64,000 nt of DNA from Vigna angularis (GCF_016808095.1 NC_068979.1:10563001-10627000), one strand, 5' to 3'; numbered from the stretch's first letter, positions 35,831 through 50,044 are shown. Made by a program: numbers and translations. Notes: generated from the sequence alone by a model not told the origin.

Positions 35831-38317
35831 ATACTATGTTTAGGGAAATAAAACAAGGCTCCATCTCACCTTATAAGAAATTTATATTATCTTTAACTCA
35901 AAATATTAAACCAATAAATTCATAAGTTTTTTTCATTTAAAGGTTAAATATGTTTCTAATATTTGAATTTGACACAAAATTTGAAATTCATTTTAATTCA
36001 AAATTTTGATATATTTTAAATTTTAAATTTGAAAAAGAAATTGATAATATAAAACGTATTTTATGTTAGCATATTAATTACTTACACTGTTTAATCCATT
36101 AGAAAAACGCATTTGATAAATAAAAAATTTTAATTATATCCATTTATTTTTAAAAGTTAAAAATTAAAATGTATTAATGTTTTAAAAACAAATTCCAATT
36201 TCATTTGATTAAAAATATATTTAACTATTTTTATTTAATGTAGAGTGTAAGTTCATACTTGAACTAAGAAAAGGTGCAATAAATACTTAGAGAGTAGAAA
36301 AAGGAAAATAAGAAAAAAATTAGTGACTTTAATGGTGGAGGGAGAGAGATTTAATATAATATGCATGAATTCCAAAATAGTTCCCTCAGTTATGCATTCC
36401 TTCATGCTCCTTCACCCACTTGTTTAGTTATGGCGCTTCCTAACATGAAAGGACAAAGTAATTCAAATTTGCAAACTTAAATTTATGTTAAAATTACGCA
36501 ATAATAAATAATTAAATAATTTTAATAAGGGCAGAAAAAAAAACCTTACCAGGATTTATTGACTGATTTAAAAATTTTCTTTGATTGAAAATGTTAAAAA
36601 AATATAAATATAAGTTAAAGTCTCATATTAAATAAAAATAATAAAATTAAACACTATATAAAAAATCATAAATTTTTTAATTGAAATAAGTATCAAATAT
36701 CTTGTGTATAATAAAACTTGTGTCATATATATAATCTCTTTCTAATAATCTCATATAAAAAAAAACTATAGATAATCTATAATATTGATGTAAAGAAAAT
36801 ATTTTAAGTTTTCACAAAAATATAAATCTCATGTCAAAGAGTACCATCTCTCGTTATATAATTTAATAATTAACCAACCATTAATTTATTGCACATCCTA
36901 TTCTTTACAAAATAGAGAAACATTTGCCGGGTAATCAAAACTAAATATATACAAAATATACTGTTTAATTTTTGCCATAAAAAAATGATGGCGTGTCGGA
37001 AACAAAATGTCTTCATTCATAGGGTGGACTTTGGTGGAAAAAATCTCCAGTGGAATAGTTATCGTACACAATGGAGGCGAATTTCTCAATGATTTCTAAG
37101 ATGTTTTTAACTATGTTTGGTTTTTCAATCCCAATTCTGTTGTTGTGATGTTCGTGTTCATCAAAGAAAACATTGTATGCGCTAAAGAAACAGCACAATC
37201 TTTCTTTTCAAAAACAATTCTAAAATTTTTAGTTCAGTTTAGAAAACTTACAAGAACAATTCAGTTATAAATACTTCTGTTGATTTAATAGGAGTTTAGT
37301 TTGTCTGAATTATTTTATGATTGGATCCAGTTAAGGCGAACTGTATTTTTTTGTTTTTCCTGATTCAGCACCGTTCAGTTAATTTTACCCGTCTTTAATT
37401 TAATTTGTGGTGGTTAAATATATAGAACATTTAAAAACAGTAAATTACACCAACTATTCTTGAGATTTCATAAAACTATGTATGTTTCGTTTATATTTAA
37501 ACCAACTATCCCTGTTACAGGTTTCAATGCAATATTTGATATTTTACTTTATTAAAACTATGAACCCTAAGTTTATTAGATTAAATTTCTGGTTTTCACA
37601 TGGAAACAATTTACGAGAATATAAGATAACATTTAATCCTTTTACATACAATCAATACTATACATTTGTAGAGACTTATACTGTAGTGAAGCTTGGTTTA
37701 ATCGTATCATAAACATAGGTGAATGAACAACATATTTGTTCATAAATAATAATGTAAGAGTAAACTATATCCCTCGTGCAAATACTATCATAATATGATG
37801 TGTTAATATTAATATTCACGTTTTAGACACACATCATAATTCTTCACAAATGGAAACACCCATTTGAAAATAAAATTTAAAATGCAACATTGACAGAACA
37901 TATATTTAAAACTTGTTTAATTTGTATATATTAAATCACGAGGTAAACTCTGGTTCTTTTTCTAATGAATCGTCTCGGAAGAACAAAATAGTTTCAGTAG
38001 TCTTTCTTCATTTAAAATGACATTTGAAAACAGATAGAGAAATAAAATCAGGGTTATGATTAATTAAATTACAGAGTACCAAATTTTCTGTTTAAATGTT
38101 GATCTACAGGATACGGTTTCTACTCTAATTTCGATTTTATCAACTGTTTTTAATGATAGAAACAATCAAGACCCTTTGGCACTTGTCATAAAGATTCCAT
38201 TTTTTCATTTTGATGCCCTAGAAACTCAGTTTGTAATTGAATAACTTCTTTCTCCTCAACTGTGTCATAATTTAATAACTAAAACAAAAATTGTCAAGGG
38301 GACAGCAGCACCAGTTA
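35831..38317. other. AT-rich region downstream of the RecQ helicase gene
   Basis: No gene is supported. Two overlapping minus-strand open stretches at 36898-37198 are codon-like in part (HEHHNNRIGIEKPNIVKNI) but match no family I recognise. The last 100-200 bases before 38318 are probably the 3' UTR of the helicase gene. Confidence 0.4.
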
Positions 38318-41300
38318 TCAATCCTCATCTTCATTACTGTCAATGAGAACAAGATTTTTCTTGGTTTTTGACCTCTTTGCTGCTCTACCATCAGTTTCTT
38401 GTTTATCAGCCGGCTCGGAATCCGAATACTTTTTAATTTGCTTAAGTATTCTACTTCCGTACTTTTCTGTCTTCAATTTTCCAATTACCTTCTCCAACTG
38501 CACACACAAACAGAAATCATAACTCTGGTCTGGATAACATCAACAACTATTACATATGGTGTGGATGAGCACTGATAGAATAATAGAATGGAGTGAAATC
38601 GAAGTGAATGAAATTGAGTTACATTATTTGGATTGTTAAAAATATAATGAAATGGAGAGGAACTTGATGTCATTCATACACTTTCCTGTTTCTTCTCTAT
38701 GCTTCAGAGGGGGTAGAGGATGGAAGTATCAATTCTTTCCTTTCAATTACAAAAATATCTAAATGATAAATAGTATATTTGTTTCATATTTTTCTATTAT
38801 TACACCTTTTTTCTATTCCCCGTTTCATTTTAATCCACTCAACACTACATATCCAAACATACTTAAAACTTGCCTGTTCCAGTGAATTTGGTTTTTGAGA
38901 ACTTAATAAGCGGATTTGTTCCATGGATAAGACTGAATGTGGGAGTATTCCTCCAGCATAGGACAGCTCTTTTCTCAGCTCATCAAGCTTTAGCTCCAAA
39001 CCAGAGGACCCAAGGCAGCGACGCTTCACTGATCTTACACCAGCATTCTGTTCAGTGTAAATCTCAAGTGTCACAGTTTTCTTCCCTGCACATAAAACAA
39101 TGACAGTGGGGGCGGGGAGTTAAGTACATCTAGACACCGTGCAACAAATAGTGCCAACAAATAAAACATGGAAAATCTGATATTTTCAACTCTATGGGGT
39201 AATAGCACCATGGGCAGCTTAAATAGTAACAAAAAAGATTACAAGTAGGTAATCAACATGTGACGATGACACTTGGCAAATCAAATTCAGACACACACCA
39301 GCACTTTAGATTAAGAATCAGAAATTGTTCAGTGCTGCGATGCAAATTGGTGCAAGCTTGGCCATAAGTCAGAAAAATCAACCGACTTCGTTGAAAGAAA
39401 CAGGCTATCATTAATGAATTTCAGGGTTGAATAAAAGAAATAACATGGCACAGATGTAATAAAAGACATTAATAGGATTTTCAGTGATATATTGGATTTA
39501 TCATAGATTAGCATCTTTGATAGGAAATCATGAGTACCTTGTAGTATTTGCTTGGCCAATGGCCCCACGGCAATGTAGGCATTTGTGGCATAAGCTGTAT
39601 GCTGAAATTCTTCTTTCTACATCAAGAAAAGGTTTGTTCTAAATCACCCGCTATTCTTCTGATAGATCAAATATGAATGCTCGGAACTTCAAAATTAGAA
39701 CTGACAGTTAATGCAATCCAAAGTAAAATAACTATGGACTACATCCCCTTAATTTTTCTTCACAGTTTTTTTTTTCCTTTTTAAGTAACGGTTAGCATAA
39801 TCATGATACTATGTATTAGAAGTGGACTTTAAGCCTAACTCAACCCCACAAAACCGGTTTGTAAGGTGAGGTTTTCATCTCACTTATATATTATAAATTG
39901 GCCTTATCTCTAGTCAATGTGAGACTTCCAACTCACCCCCTTCACGCCGAGGTATAGACATCTCGTGCGTGATAGTAAAAATTAATGGGTGGTCCGATAG
40001 CGACCCGACAACGGGTGGAAACAAAAATGTCCATTTAAAACTCGTTAGGATAGGCTCTAACCATGACTCTGATACCATATTAGAAGTGGACTTTAAGCCT
40101 AACTCAACCCAAAAAACCGGCTTATAAGGTGAGGTTTGCACCTCACTTATATATTATAAATTGGCCTTATCTCTAGTCGATGTGGAACTTCCAACACTGT
40201 GATTGCGAAACTGGTTCCATGTCTGTAGATGTTAACGAAAAGCAGAAGCTCTTTGTTCACTGAGGCAATTCTAAAGAATTTTTAATTGTCTTTGACTTGA
40301 ATGGATTCATCCGGGTCACAGTTGAGTGCTTGAGGACTGACATAAATCCATGCTTCAAATGAATCGCACTTTATCTAAGGAACTAATTGAAATGAAGATT
40401 ACTCCAGCTGTTTAGCGCGAATCATGGAAAAATATGTGCAGTTTCACTGCAGAACAGAAAGTTAAGACTGGTGCTTTTCAAATGTTGCAAAGAAAGTGGG
40501 ATTGATTTTGCCTCGTATAGACAATAAGTTTATCACCCACAACGACTTCCACAGCTCGGTTCTGTTGGTACCGTAACAGAACAACAAACTAACAAATGGA
40601 CGAGGACAACGATCAAACATTTTAGCGAAACAAAAGGACGTTGATATTAATCATACAGTTTAGCCTCAAAAGTAGATGAAAAGATAAATCACAAAACTCA
40701 ATCAGAGTCATCATATATGTTAATATTCTACACAGTGTTTGCTCTTCCATTTTTACTCCTAAATGTAATGAGGTTGTCTTGCCTTGTCTACAATATGCAC
40801 AGCTAATTTTACGAGCAAGTTTATAACTTTCAGTGATGAAGGAACAACGTATTACCAAAAACCGCCCCAATAAAAGGTGTAAGATGAGCTGCTCAATTTC
40901 CTCTCGCTTCAATTCAGAACCTGGACAATTAATATCGCAGGATATAAGATTCATTTTTGTGATAAATTACATTAGAGAAACTAATTAAGATTGGTACATG
41001 ATAAATATTGCAATTTTCATGAATTATGAAAAGGAAAGGAGGAGAGCTATCTTTATTTTCAATGAAGTTTAGGAGAGCAGTTAACACATCCATCCAGCAG
41101 CTTGGGTGTTGTGTTCTTATTTATTTATTTATTTATCTTGTCTCTACACACAACGGTTTGGTTGACTTTTGAGCCATGGGTTACTCCTCCAACCTTACTG
41201 TTAAACCATGTTAAGTGGCAAGACAAGACCAGAGGGAAGGACTGATTAGGCCCAAAGGTCTTAGTACTTCATAGCAAATAATCTAGCCAGACAAATATAA

Positions 41301-44300
41301 AGTATAAAAAGAGTAGAGAACAAACCAACCTAGTTCCTTCTGTTTTATTTTCATTTTATCAACTAATTGCAACATTGTTGACCTCTGATCATTTGCTTGC
41401 ATATTTTGCATGAATGAAACCATCAGTTTTGCAAGATCTGTAAAGTATACCCATGTGTTGTGTAAATAAAATGGGAGGATGAGAGTAGGAAAAAGTTGAG
41501 ATAGCAAAAGGAAGAAAAAAAAAACAAAGGAAATCAATCAGTTTGATACAAAATATATGGTAAATGAAGTGTAGAAGGTAAAACTTGAACTAAAAGTCAG
41601 AGCAACGAACCAGAGACATCCACTTCTTTCACCTCTCTTGATAATGCACAGATGTCACACAGCCCTGTAACATCGAGTATATAAATAAAGCATGCAACAT
41701 CAGAACAGAGAACAAAAGAAAAGTAAGTGACAAGAATGAAAGAGATACCATTGCACTCTTGAAGTGGCTCAGCAAAATGCCGGAAAAAGGCACTTCGTCG
41801 ACATTGTCTTTTGGACTGCATTAAAGGGAATGAAAATTACAATTAGTGATGCAAGTAAAGAGTTTTGGTGGATAAGGATGAAAAAAGAGGAAAACATTAC
41901 CTTAAATAACATTCTTATGTATTGTGACACTATACAAAATAAAAACCAAATAGTTCTATTTATACTAAATAACTCCGAATCCTGATTAATTAAAGAAACT
42001 CATAACTTCCCGAAGATAAAATCCCCAAGGCTCTTAAAGAAAACCCTAAAAATAGATAACACAATTACACACTACTTTATTTGTAGATATTCTTTGAATT
42101 TAACTTTTAATAATTCAATGACTTAATGGTCATAATCATTTTCCATAATCAGACAAATGAAAAGGAGAAAGAAAGGCACTCAATCCAGCATACAGAAAGG
42201 ACTAAAGCTGCACGTATATATCCACACTTTAACAACTTTGTTTCCTATATTCACACTTCAACAGATTGGCTAGGGAACCCCACCTAAACAATCAAGAAAC
42301 CCCACCTAAACAAGAAGAGGAAGGAGAAAGAAATCAATATTCTAACTTTAAAACTTCAAACAACTGAGAAGAGATCAACTACTTAATAAAACTGGATATT
42401 ACAGAAGAAATTACCTGACAATATCGTACTATGTCATAGAGATTCTGCAGCCCCGTATTTTCATAGAAGACCATTGAACTCTGACAAAAATTGGTATGAT
42501 ATTTGCTCACATAATCCAGCAATTTATATGCAACATTTAGATTACTTCCAAACTTGAAATAGATTGATTACATGTTTATCTCATACTATATTCTTAAATG
42601 AAATTAGTGCAAAAATAGACCTCAAAATCCAATGCAAAATGTTTTAGCTCAAGATGTAAAGGTCTTATGTCCAGCATGCTCTAGTTTTTTCAGAAAAAGA
42701 TAAACGGACAGAAATATGCACAAATTTATAATCAAGAGTGTGGCAGAGTTTCACCTGCCGTGGAACATCACCAGGCCTAAAGAACAGTAGGCATTCCGAA
42801 GGAAGTCCATCTCGGCCAGCTCGTCCACTTTCCTGTAAAAAAAAGTTACATGAAAACCATCTGTGGGCGTTCTTTAACCTGTCTACTTAAGCATTTAGGA
42901 TCAATAGTCATTTGTATTAAACCCTCGTTGCAACCCCAATTCATCTTCAATAAATTGGTGTATAGCAAAAGGCTTTGGAAGCGGTTAAGAAGTGGACTTT
43001 AAGCTTAACTCAACCACACAAAACTGACTTGTAAGGTGAGGTTTGCACCCACTTATATATTATAAATTAGCCTTATCTCTAGTCGATGTGAGACTTCCAA
43101 CACACACCCCTCACACTGAGGTATAGACATCATCTCGAGCGTGAGACTAGACATTAATAGGTGGTCCGATAATAGTCCAATAGCGGGTGGAACAACATGC
43201 CCAACAAACAACAAATATCGCTAAGATAGACTTTAACCATAGCTCTGATACAGATGCTACGAGACAGAAACTAGAGCGAGATCGACCCGCTCTAATACTA
43301 ACTTGAGAATGAAACTATAAAATAATTCTAGAGGGCATTCAAAACTTGTCACTCCTTTTGGAAGAAAGCTCAAAGCATCTATGCCAACGATATTCAACAT
43401 CTCTATGACACTGCAAACAAGCTTGCATCTCTTAAAATGGCAGACCATGATATGGTGTCCTTCATGGCTGAAGCCCCATCTGTTGTCGAAGAACTCAGGA
43501 TGTTTTTTGAAGCGGACCCATTAGAGGATATTAAAAAGAAACTAGACAAATTTTATATGATATTGATCCTTCGTGCCTTACATCCCGATTTTGATCATCT
43601 CAGAGATCAACTTTTGACCAGCATGAGGTCCCCTCCATGGAAACATTGACCACTCGCCTTCTGCGTGTCCTGGTATCTCAAACTCAACTAGTGGAACCAT
43701 CTGTCATGGTTGCCACACGAGGAAGGGGAGGACATGGCACTAAAGGAGGAGGACGAGGAGGTCGGGGACGTCCTCAATGCACATACGGTAAAAGGATGGG
43801 TCACATTCAAGAGAATTGTTACTCCTTACATGGTTTGCCTTCCAAAACCGCCAATATTTCGAAGACTGAAACTTCCACTTCTAAGTTCACCGAGGATGAA
43901 TATCAACAATATTTAAGGTTAAAGTCTAACAACTTAGCACAACCATCTTAATCTCCCAGTACATCAACAGCCTACATTTCTCAATCAATGGAAGGTCAAA
44001 ATTCATGGGTAATTGACTCAGGTGCTTCTGATCACATTTCTGGTAATACCTCTTTGTTCTCATCTATTTCCTTTGAGAAAAACCTCATTTCATAACTCTT
44101 GCAAATGGATCTAAAACTTCCTCCAAAGTGTCGGTCATGTTTCCTTGTCTCCCTCCCTCGATCTCAACTCTGTCCTTTTTGTCCCTAATTATCCTTTTAA
44201 TTTAATTTTCCTAAGCCAGTTGACCAAAATGCTAAATTGTTCAATAACCTTTGATCACAAATCTTTTGTTATACATGAGCGTGGTTCGGAGAGACAGATT

Positions 44301-47300
44301 GGAGAAAGATATGAAGTTGGCGGATTATACCATTTTGGATCTCATCCAAGGGTGTCTTGTGTTGCTGCTCCTAATGCTAAAGTACTGCATGATCGACTTG
44401 GTCATCCTCATTTGTCCAAATTAAAAAAGATGTGTCCTGAACTTAGTGGTCTCCCGACCTTAGAATGTGAGGCATGCCAATTAGGAAAACATGTTAGATC
44501 TTTCTTTCCTGAAAGGTCTCAATCAATATGTAATTCTAGTTTTTCCATCATCCATTCTGATATATGAAATCCTAATCGTATCTCCTCTTTTGGTTTTAGA
44601 TATTTTGTACTTTCATTAATGAATATTCAAGATGAACTTGGATTTATCTTATGAAAAATCATTCTGAATTGTTAGCTATCTTTATCTTCTTTTTTAATGA
44701 AATCAAGAATCAATTTGATCAAGTAATTAAAATGTTAAGAAGTGGACTTTATACCATGTTAAAAAGTGGACTTTAAGCCTAACTCAACCCCACAAAACCG
44801 GCTTGTAAGGTGAGGTTTGTACCCACCTATATATTATAAATCGGTCTTATCTCTAGTCGATGTGAGACTTCTAACAGAAGCACAGGCGTTATCGATGCTT
44901 CAAGCCCAAAAAACTTTTGCATGCAACATTATGTTTAGATAAAAACCATTCCTAGGTCTTCACCCAACAAATTAAGCTTCTAGAGAAAATAGAAAGGTTA
45001 TCTAATAGAAGAAAAACTTATTAGGATTAGGGCAAAACCTGGTAGTATGTTTCCATTGATTTACTCAAGCTATGATGGATGACAAACCTGACTACATGAA
45101 AATGTCTAGCGTTAAATGTTATCAGCTCAATGAAGGTAAAGCAAATACAATGTGCACATCCACTGGGGATGTCACTAGTAAAAATACTCATAAGCAAGCT
45201 TCTCAGTGCTGCAAACTCCGTTATCCACCAATGCAAGCATCGGTTTAAAACAATTAAATCATGTAAAGAATCTTGATAAAGATATCTCTAAGACTCCAGC
45301 AGAATTCTGATCCAAAGAGGCATTAATTACAAATCATCACATCAATAATGCCCCTCAGAAAAAAAAAAAACATTGATTTTGACTGTCATAAAAAGAACCC
45401 TTGTCAACAATACGTCCAGTGCAAATAAATGAAATGCAAATGCACATAACAATGAAAAAAAAAAACAACTAAGCCAGTATTAGTGTCCAAATCTGCATTA
45501 AAAGCTTCGAAAATATTACAGTAGTATGACACTGAATCTGAGTCTATCCTATTTTAATAGTGAACATGAGAAAATAAACTGCATTATGTTTTCATACAGG
45601 AAACAATTGCAGTTGCAAAAAATGTTATTGATGGCATAAACACATCAATTATACAGCTGAGAAATGTTTTGCATACTAACCATCTGGTTTATTGATTCCC
45701 ATACCAAAAGCTACCTGAAATGAATAAAAAATTCCAATGTAGTAAAGGCTAGAGGCAAAAAAAGCATGTGTCAGCCTCTCATAGAAATAGTCTTCATGAT
45801 ACATACTGTGCCAACTATGACCTGCAGCTTATTATTGCTCCACCTGTGTGATAAAAGTCTTCATTAAGTAACTCATTTGCTAGTGCCATCATCATATCAT
45901 TTACAGACTATTATATATTCACATATACGAATGATGTGCAAAAACCAGGGGCGGTCTCAAAATTTATGAGATATAATAAATAGAAGAGCCATATGTTGTC
46001 TCTGAAACTCTTTCGTACTACTTAACAGGGCCAAAGACTGGCAATTGAAAACCCACACTCAAATTCAGCCTTCACTCAAATTCAGCCAAGGTCGTCTAAA
46101 ACAAGTATTCATAAATTAGTGTACAAGACAGTGCTAACAAGTCACAGACTATACTGAAATTGAGCCAACTGTATTCATTTAGTTCCTAAAACACTGGCAT
46201 CTAAGATTTTAACATTCAGTGACATATTCAACACTAACACTTAAAAGAAAAGGAGTTATCTTTGGAGAAAATTATAATTAATATGTAAAAATTACAACAT
46301 TCAGATGATTACTTTACCGCATGTGAACTTTTTCCCGAGCATTTACATCCATATCTGCATGATAATAATCAGCTGAAATTCTTCTCTCCCTCAACTCCTT
46401 CGCAACCTAAAATAGTCTTGACAACAAAAGGGGTGAGTATATATTCTTCCTCACAAGGTGCGTATGACAAAGGGCACAAATATATTGACATTTGAAGAAA
46501 ATAGAGTAGATGCTATATCAGAATTCTAGATCATGCTGGAGGTATTTTTGCATTAGAAGCAGAAGATAGGATGCAATGAAACAATTTTTTGGACACATTC
46601 TCCCAATTAAATGAAAGGCACACAGTTAGCAAGGGTAAGTTCCCAATTAGCTCTTGGTATTTCCATCTTGTGCTATATTTCCTTACATTTTTCATTTACT
46701 GGGGGGACTACTATACACCCTCAAAATAATTACAATTATCATAACAATTTCTGTAACTGACCCATAAAGATACACATAAAATCCTCAACAGTTTGTGAAC
46801 AAATTCTTTCAACACCAGAATGTCCAAATAATTTGTTCAATACCTATAAGGAAAGCAGGAGAATCTTGGAATGACCATTAATAATTACACTAAATTGAAA
46901 AGCCATTTTTAATAACAAAAATTATATATTGATAATAAATATTGACTGCCAATACAAATAATATTTTAGAATTTTATTATTGTGTATATATATTCAATAA
47001 TTGCAAGACCTATAACACAAATTAGAATTGAAAATATGAAAAACAAAATCATAATGGAAAAATAATAATAATATGATACTAAAATAATAAAAAAAAGAGG
47101 AAATAAAATTAAAATAAACTATAAAATTAAGTCATGATAACTAAATATATTTACAAAACTTCGGAAAAAAATTAAAAAAAAAATTACAGAAAAAATGAAA
47201 AATGGTTAAAGATATATAGTCTCTATGTGTAGATAATTCTCACTTAGGTGACCTATGGTAAAAGCTTATTAATGCAGTCTCTATGTATAAAAACATTATA

Positions 47301-50044
47301 GATTTGTGAGAATACTTGTATTCTAGTATTCTATTATAAAAGAACGTTTTGATGTGGTCAAGTGAACGGTTCCTTGTATATCCTTATGGAAGGAAATTTC
47401 TGTAATTCTCAAACAATATAGTACATGTGTTGTTTGATGTTTATCACCAAAATTCTAAGATTAATTATGCTGACGTTACAAAAATGCCAGGTACAACCCC
47501 AGAAAGAAGCTGAAAAGTGAAAACACGATGCCAACCCAAAGCAAATTTAAGGTTTAAGAGATACTATAAAATCGTGTGCACTGTGCTTCCTTGAGGGCAA
47601 TATTTGACATTCAAAATATGTATGCCTAATTGTTGAAGATAGCCGCAATCAAGCATACCTGTTCACATTCCTTCCTAGAGAAGCAATAAACAATCCCTGA
47701 TTCATTATTTGGATAAGATTCTTGAATGAACTGTGCAATTTCATCAATGACTACCTTCCCAACTGATGACTTTTCCTTTACCTGCCGTTTAAAATATGAA
47801 AGTCCATTAGACTTTACATTAAAGTGAAGAGTTTTGTTAACTTGGGAAACGGGGAAAAGGGCACTCTATAGAAAGTTAAAAAATCTGTAAACAGATATTA
47901 GCTACAAATATACCATATAAAACAAATTTGGCCTATTGACTGTGCTGACAAATTTGACACATCTAGGAATATGCAACATCTCTGTCAGATCGTTTTGGAC
48001 CCTCTGAGTAGCAGTTGCCTGACAAATAAAATGCCATTGATATAAACCAAAATTAAGTATGAAGCAAAACCAAGTCTAATAATTTCACTTGTAATACATA
48101 ACACAAATTTAGGATAAATAAAAACTTACAGTCAAAGCCACCATAGGAACATTAGGAAACTGTGTCTTGAGAATACCGAGGCTCTTGTAGTCAGGTCGAA
48201 AGTCGTGGCCCCACTGACTACAGCAATGTGCTTCCTGCAATGCAAACCAACCCGAAATTTTATTGGCTTACAACCAATGCAGCATTGTTATATCTCAGTC
48301 ATGAAAAGTTTTATCAGGGCCTTCTAAACCTCAATACAAATACAAAAGATAAGTGACTAACAATCAAAATTCCAGATAACTGTCTTGGTCGTTGCCCAGT
48401 TGCATTTAGTCAAAAGAGGCTAATGACCAGCAAATGAAGCAATACACACACACACAAGTCAAAAACCACATAAATTCATAAACAAGATGAATTTGACAAA
48501 CATAATTCAAAACAAAACAAGCCTATATAGCATCTCACTATGAACTCACATCAATTGAAATTAGAGAGAGACGACCGGCATGATGACATTTTTCAAGTTT
48601 TGACATAAACCTCTTGCTTTTTGATATCTTTTCTGGGGTGACGTACAATACTTTGAGGTCCCCCTCTCCCTTCTCCAAAGCCTTGTATATGAACTTCTCA
48701 TCTCCCTTATTTGTTGAAGTCAACATATACGCAGGAATGCCCAGTGCAGTCAAACCCATTACCTGAAGCAATCGCCCCACCCAGGGGAATAAAAGAGGAA
48801 GAAAACAACCTTTTAAAATTTAAAAAAATAATTAAAAATCATTGACCAAAATTCGTTCAGGATTTTAACATAATGAAATGCACCTGATCTTGAATTAAGG
48901 AAAGCAAAGGACTGACAACTAAAGCAATTCCTTCACGAAGAACAGCAGGAAGCTGGTAGCAGAGACTCTTGCCACCACCTGCAGCCATAATAACCAGAAC
49001 GTCTCTTCCACTCATAATGGCGTTAATTATCTGTCATCGACACTACTACCGGTTAACAAAAATTTACCCAAACGACATAATCCTTTTGTATATATACAAA
49101 AGAAAAATATCCACAACTAATACTTTGATTGTTTGATTGTCAATATGATAGCACGGGAAAACAAAAGGAACACACTGCCCAACTTATAGAAAGCAAATAG
49201 TGTCTAAAAATTGAGAGCAACATTAATCAGAGCACTTTAAAATAAGAGTGAAACACATTTAAAGAGGAAAGGTGTTTAAGAGTTAAACTCACAATAACTT
49301 TCTTAATCGAATAACAGAGCATTACACTGTACATCGAGTGTATAGGGACATTGCTTAAAAAAATAGGGGGTTGTGTGCAATCTCAAGAAACCACGGGAAT
49401 GTGAGTGTACTATACAATAAAGGAAATGGAGAATGTACAATCTCGATACTCAACTTCAGTTCAGTTCAGAACAAAACAGTGAAAAGGTGTCTTCAAAGGA
49501 ACCAGAATAGGACATTTGTTTTTTTACCCCTTTCAATTATTTTTTTTAAATGTTTCATTCTTAGTTACCTCTCTTTGATTTGCACGGTAAGATGAAATGC
49601 CAAAAACATTCAACCTAACATCATCTGCTTCAGAATCCCATTCAAATGTCCCACTCCAATCTTCCACGGCGCTTGAAGCCACATTACTGGCCTCGTTTCC
49701 AGATTCCTTACACGCCTCTAAAATAGCACTCAGCTCCGATTTTCTCTCGTACAGATTCTCTTGTCTCTCAATTAACGCCCTTATTTGTTCTGCAAAGGGA
49801 AATCATACTATTTTTAAATTAAAAACGATACCAAATTCGCCTGCACCATTTGGTGAACATGATCATCAGGATGAAGCGAAACCGTTCTGTTTGCATTATC
49901 GTGACAAGTATAGCGACAAATTTAGGCGAGTAGTTCGTGGCATTAACATTGTGATATTGAAAGGATTGGGGAAGAAGCACCTTGAACATCTTGAATCTCG
50001 ACCTCAATGTTGAGAAGCTCCTCTAGAATCTCGTTGCTCTCCAT
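38318..50044 (-). CDS. RECQL2: RecQ-family ATP-dependent DNA helicase, plant RECQL2 type
   Basis: Twenty exons, in order of transcription: 50044-49981, 49789-49569, 49030-48884, 48762-48550, 48234-48130, 48018-47914, 47781-47659, 46406-46318, 45843-45807, 45714-45681, 45091-45039, 42832-42755, 42480-42415, 41815-41749, 41664-41611, 41437-41330, 40920-40856, 39616-39538, 39085-38874, 38497-38318. They join to 2100 nt, 699 residues, without a frame break. Seen: Walker A AAGGGKS (about 111-117), DEAH box with [10 protein letters not shown] (215-218 onward), motif [12 protein letters not shown] (397-406), and the RQC zinc cysteines C450, C466, C470, C473. The acidic tail ends SNEDED. Arabidopsis RECQL2 (about 705 residues) is a 3'-to-5' helicase that disrupts D-loops and partners a WRN-like exonuclease in DNA repair; this role is inferred. 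All introns are GT-AG except the last, whose donor is GC. Two retroelements sit in introns 11 and 17. Confidence 0.93.
39814..40196 (-). mobile_element. TRIM retrotransposon in RECQL2 intron 17
   Basis: A complete miniature LTR element of 383 bp has two LTRs of about 120 bp, 39814-39934 and 40078-40196. On the minus strand they read TGTTGGAAGT... to ...CCACTTCTAATA. A primer-binding site, TGGTATCAGAGT, lies at 40077-40066 and a polypurine tract (AAGGGGG) at 39935-39941. The flanks CTATG and CTGTG (39809-39813, 40197-40201) are a 5-bp target duplication with one mismatch. There is no coding sequence. Such elements rely on proteins from other retrotransposons. Confidence 0.85.
42983..44876 (-). 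mobile_element. TRIM-Copia chimeric element in RECQL2 intron 11
   Basis: Two 120-bp LTRs of the TRIM family seen at 39814-40196 lie at 42983-43102 and 44757-44876. The 5-bp sequence GAAGC flanks both ends exactly (42978-42982, 44877-44881), a perfect target duplication for the whole 1.9 kb unit. Next to the left LTR is the usual TRIM internal region up to the primer-binding site at 43241-43250. There the TRIM sequence breaks and Copia coding sequence on the plus strand fills 43257-44732. Then comes an 18-base start of an LTR (44733-44750) and TACCA, the other part of the primer-binding site, before the right LTR. The broken site repeats ATAC on both sides of the Copia segment. Confidence 0.8.
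43330..44732 (+). pseudogene. Copia-type gag, protease and GAG-pre-integrase fragment
   Basis: Plus-strand frames with several shifts and stops encode, in order: a gag ([20 protein letters not shown], then [18 protein letters not shown]); an RG-rich stretch with a CCHC-like knuckle; the protease core [15 protein letters not shown] at about 43999-44045; and the integrase zinc-binding segment [18 protein letters not shown] to [11 protein letters not shown] at about 44380-44490, whose H-H-C-C residues are present. The frame degenerates after IHSDI and stops where TRIM LTR sequence starts. Reverse transcriptase and RNase H are absent. It lies antisense to the host gene intron. Confidence 0.85.

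Noticed and set aside
36898..37198. Two minus-strand open frames with partly codon-like content
   Set aside because: No family match, no good start or splice context, and AT-rich surroundings; kept only as a remark in the intergenic entry.
38580..38870. Possible MITE in the last RECQL2 intron (ATTTGGATTG and TATCCAAACA near its two sides)
   Set aside because: The inverted similarity is short and imperfect and no target duplication was evident.
45935..46000. CAGGGGCGGTCTC-like string resembling a plant hAT terminal repeat in RECQL2 intron 8
   Set aside because: No matching inverted end or 8-bp target duplication could be found nearby, so an element cannot be supported.
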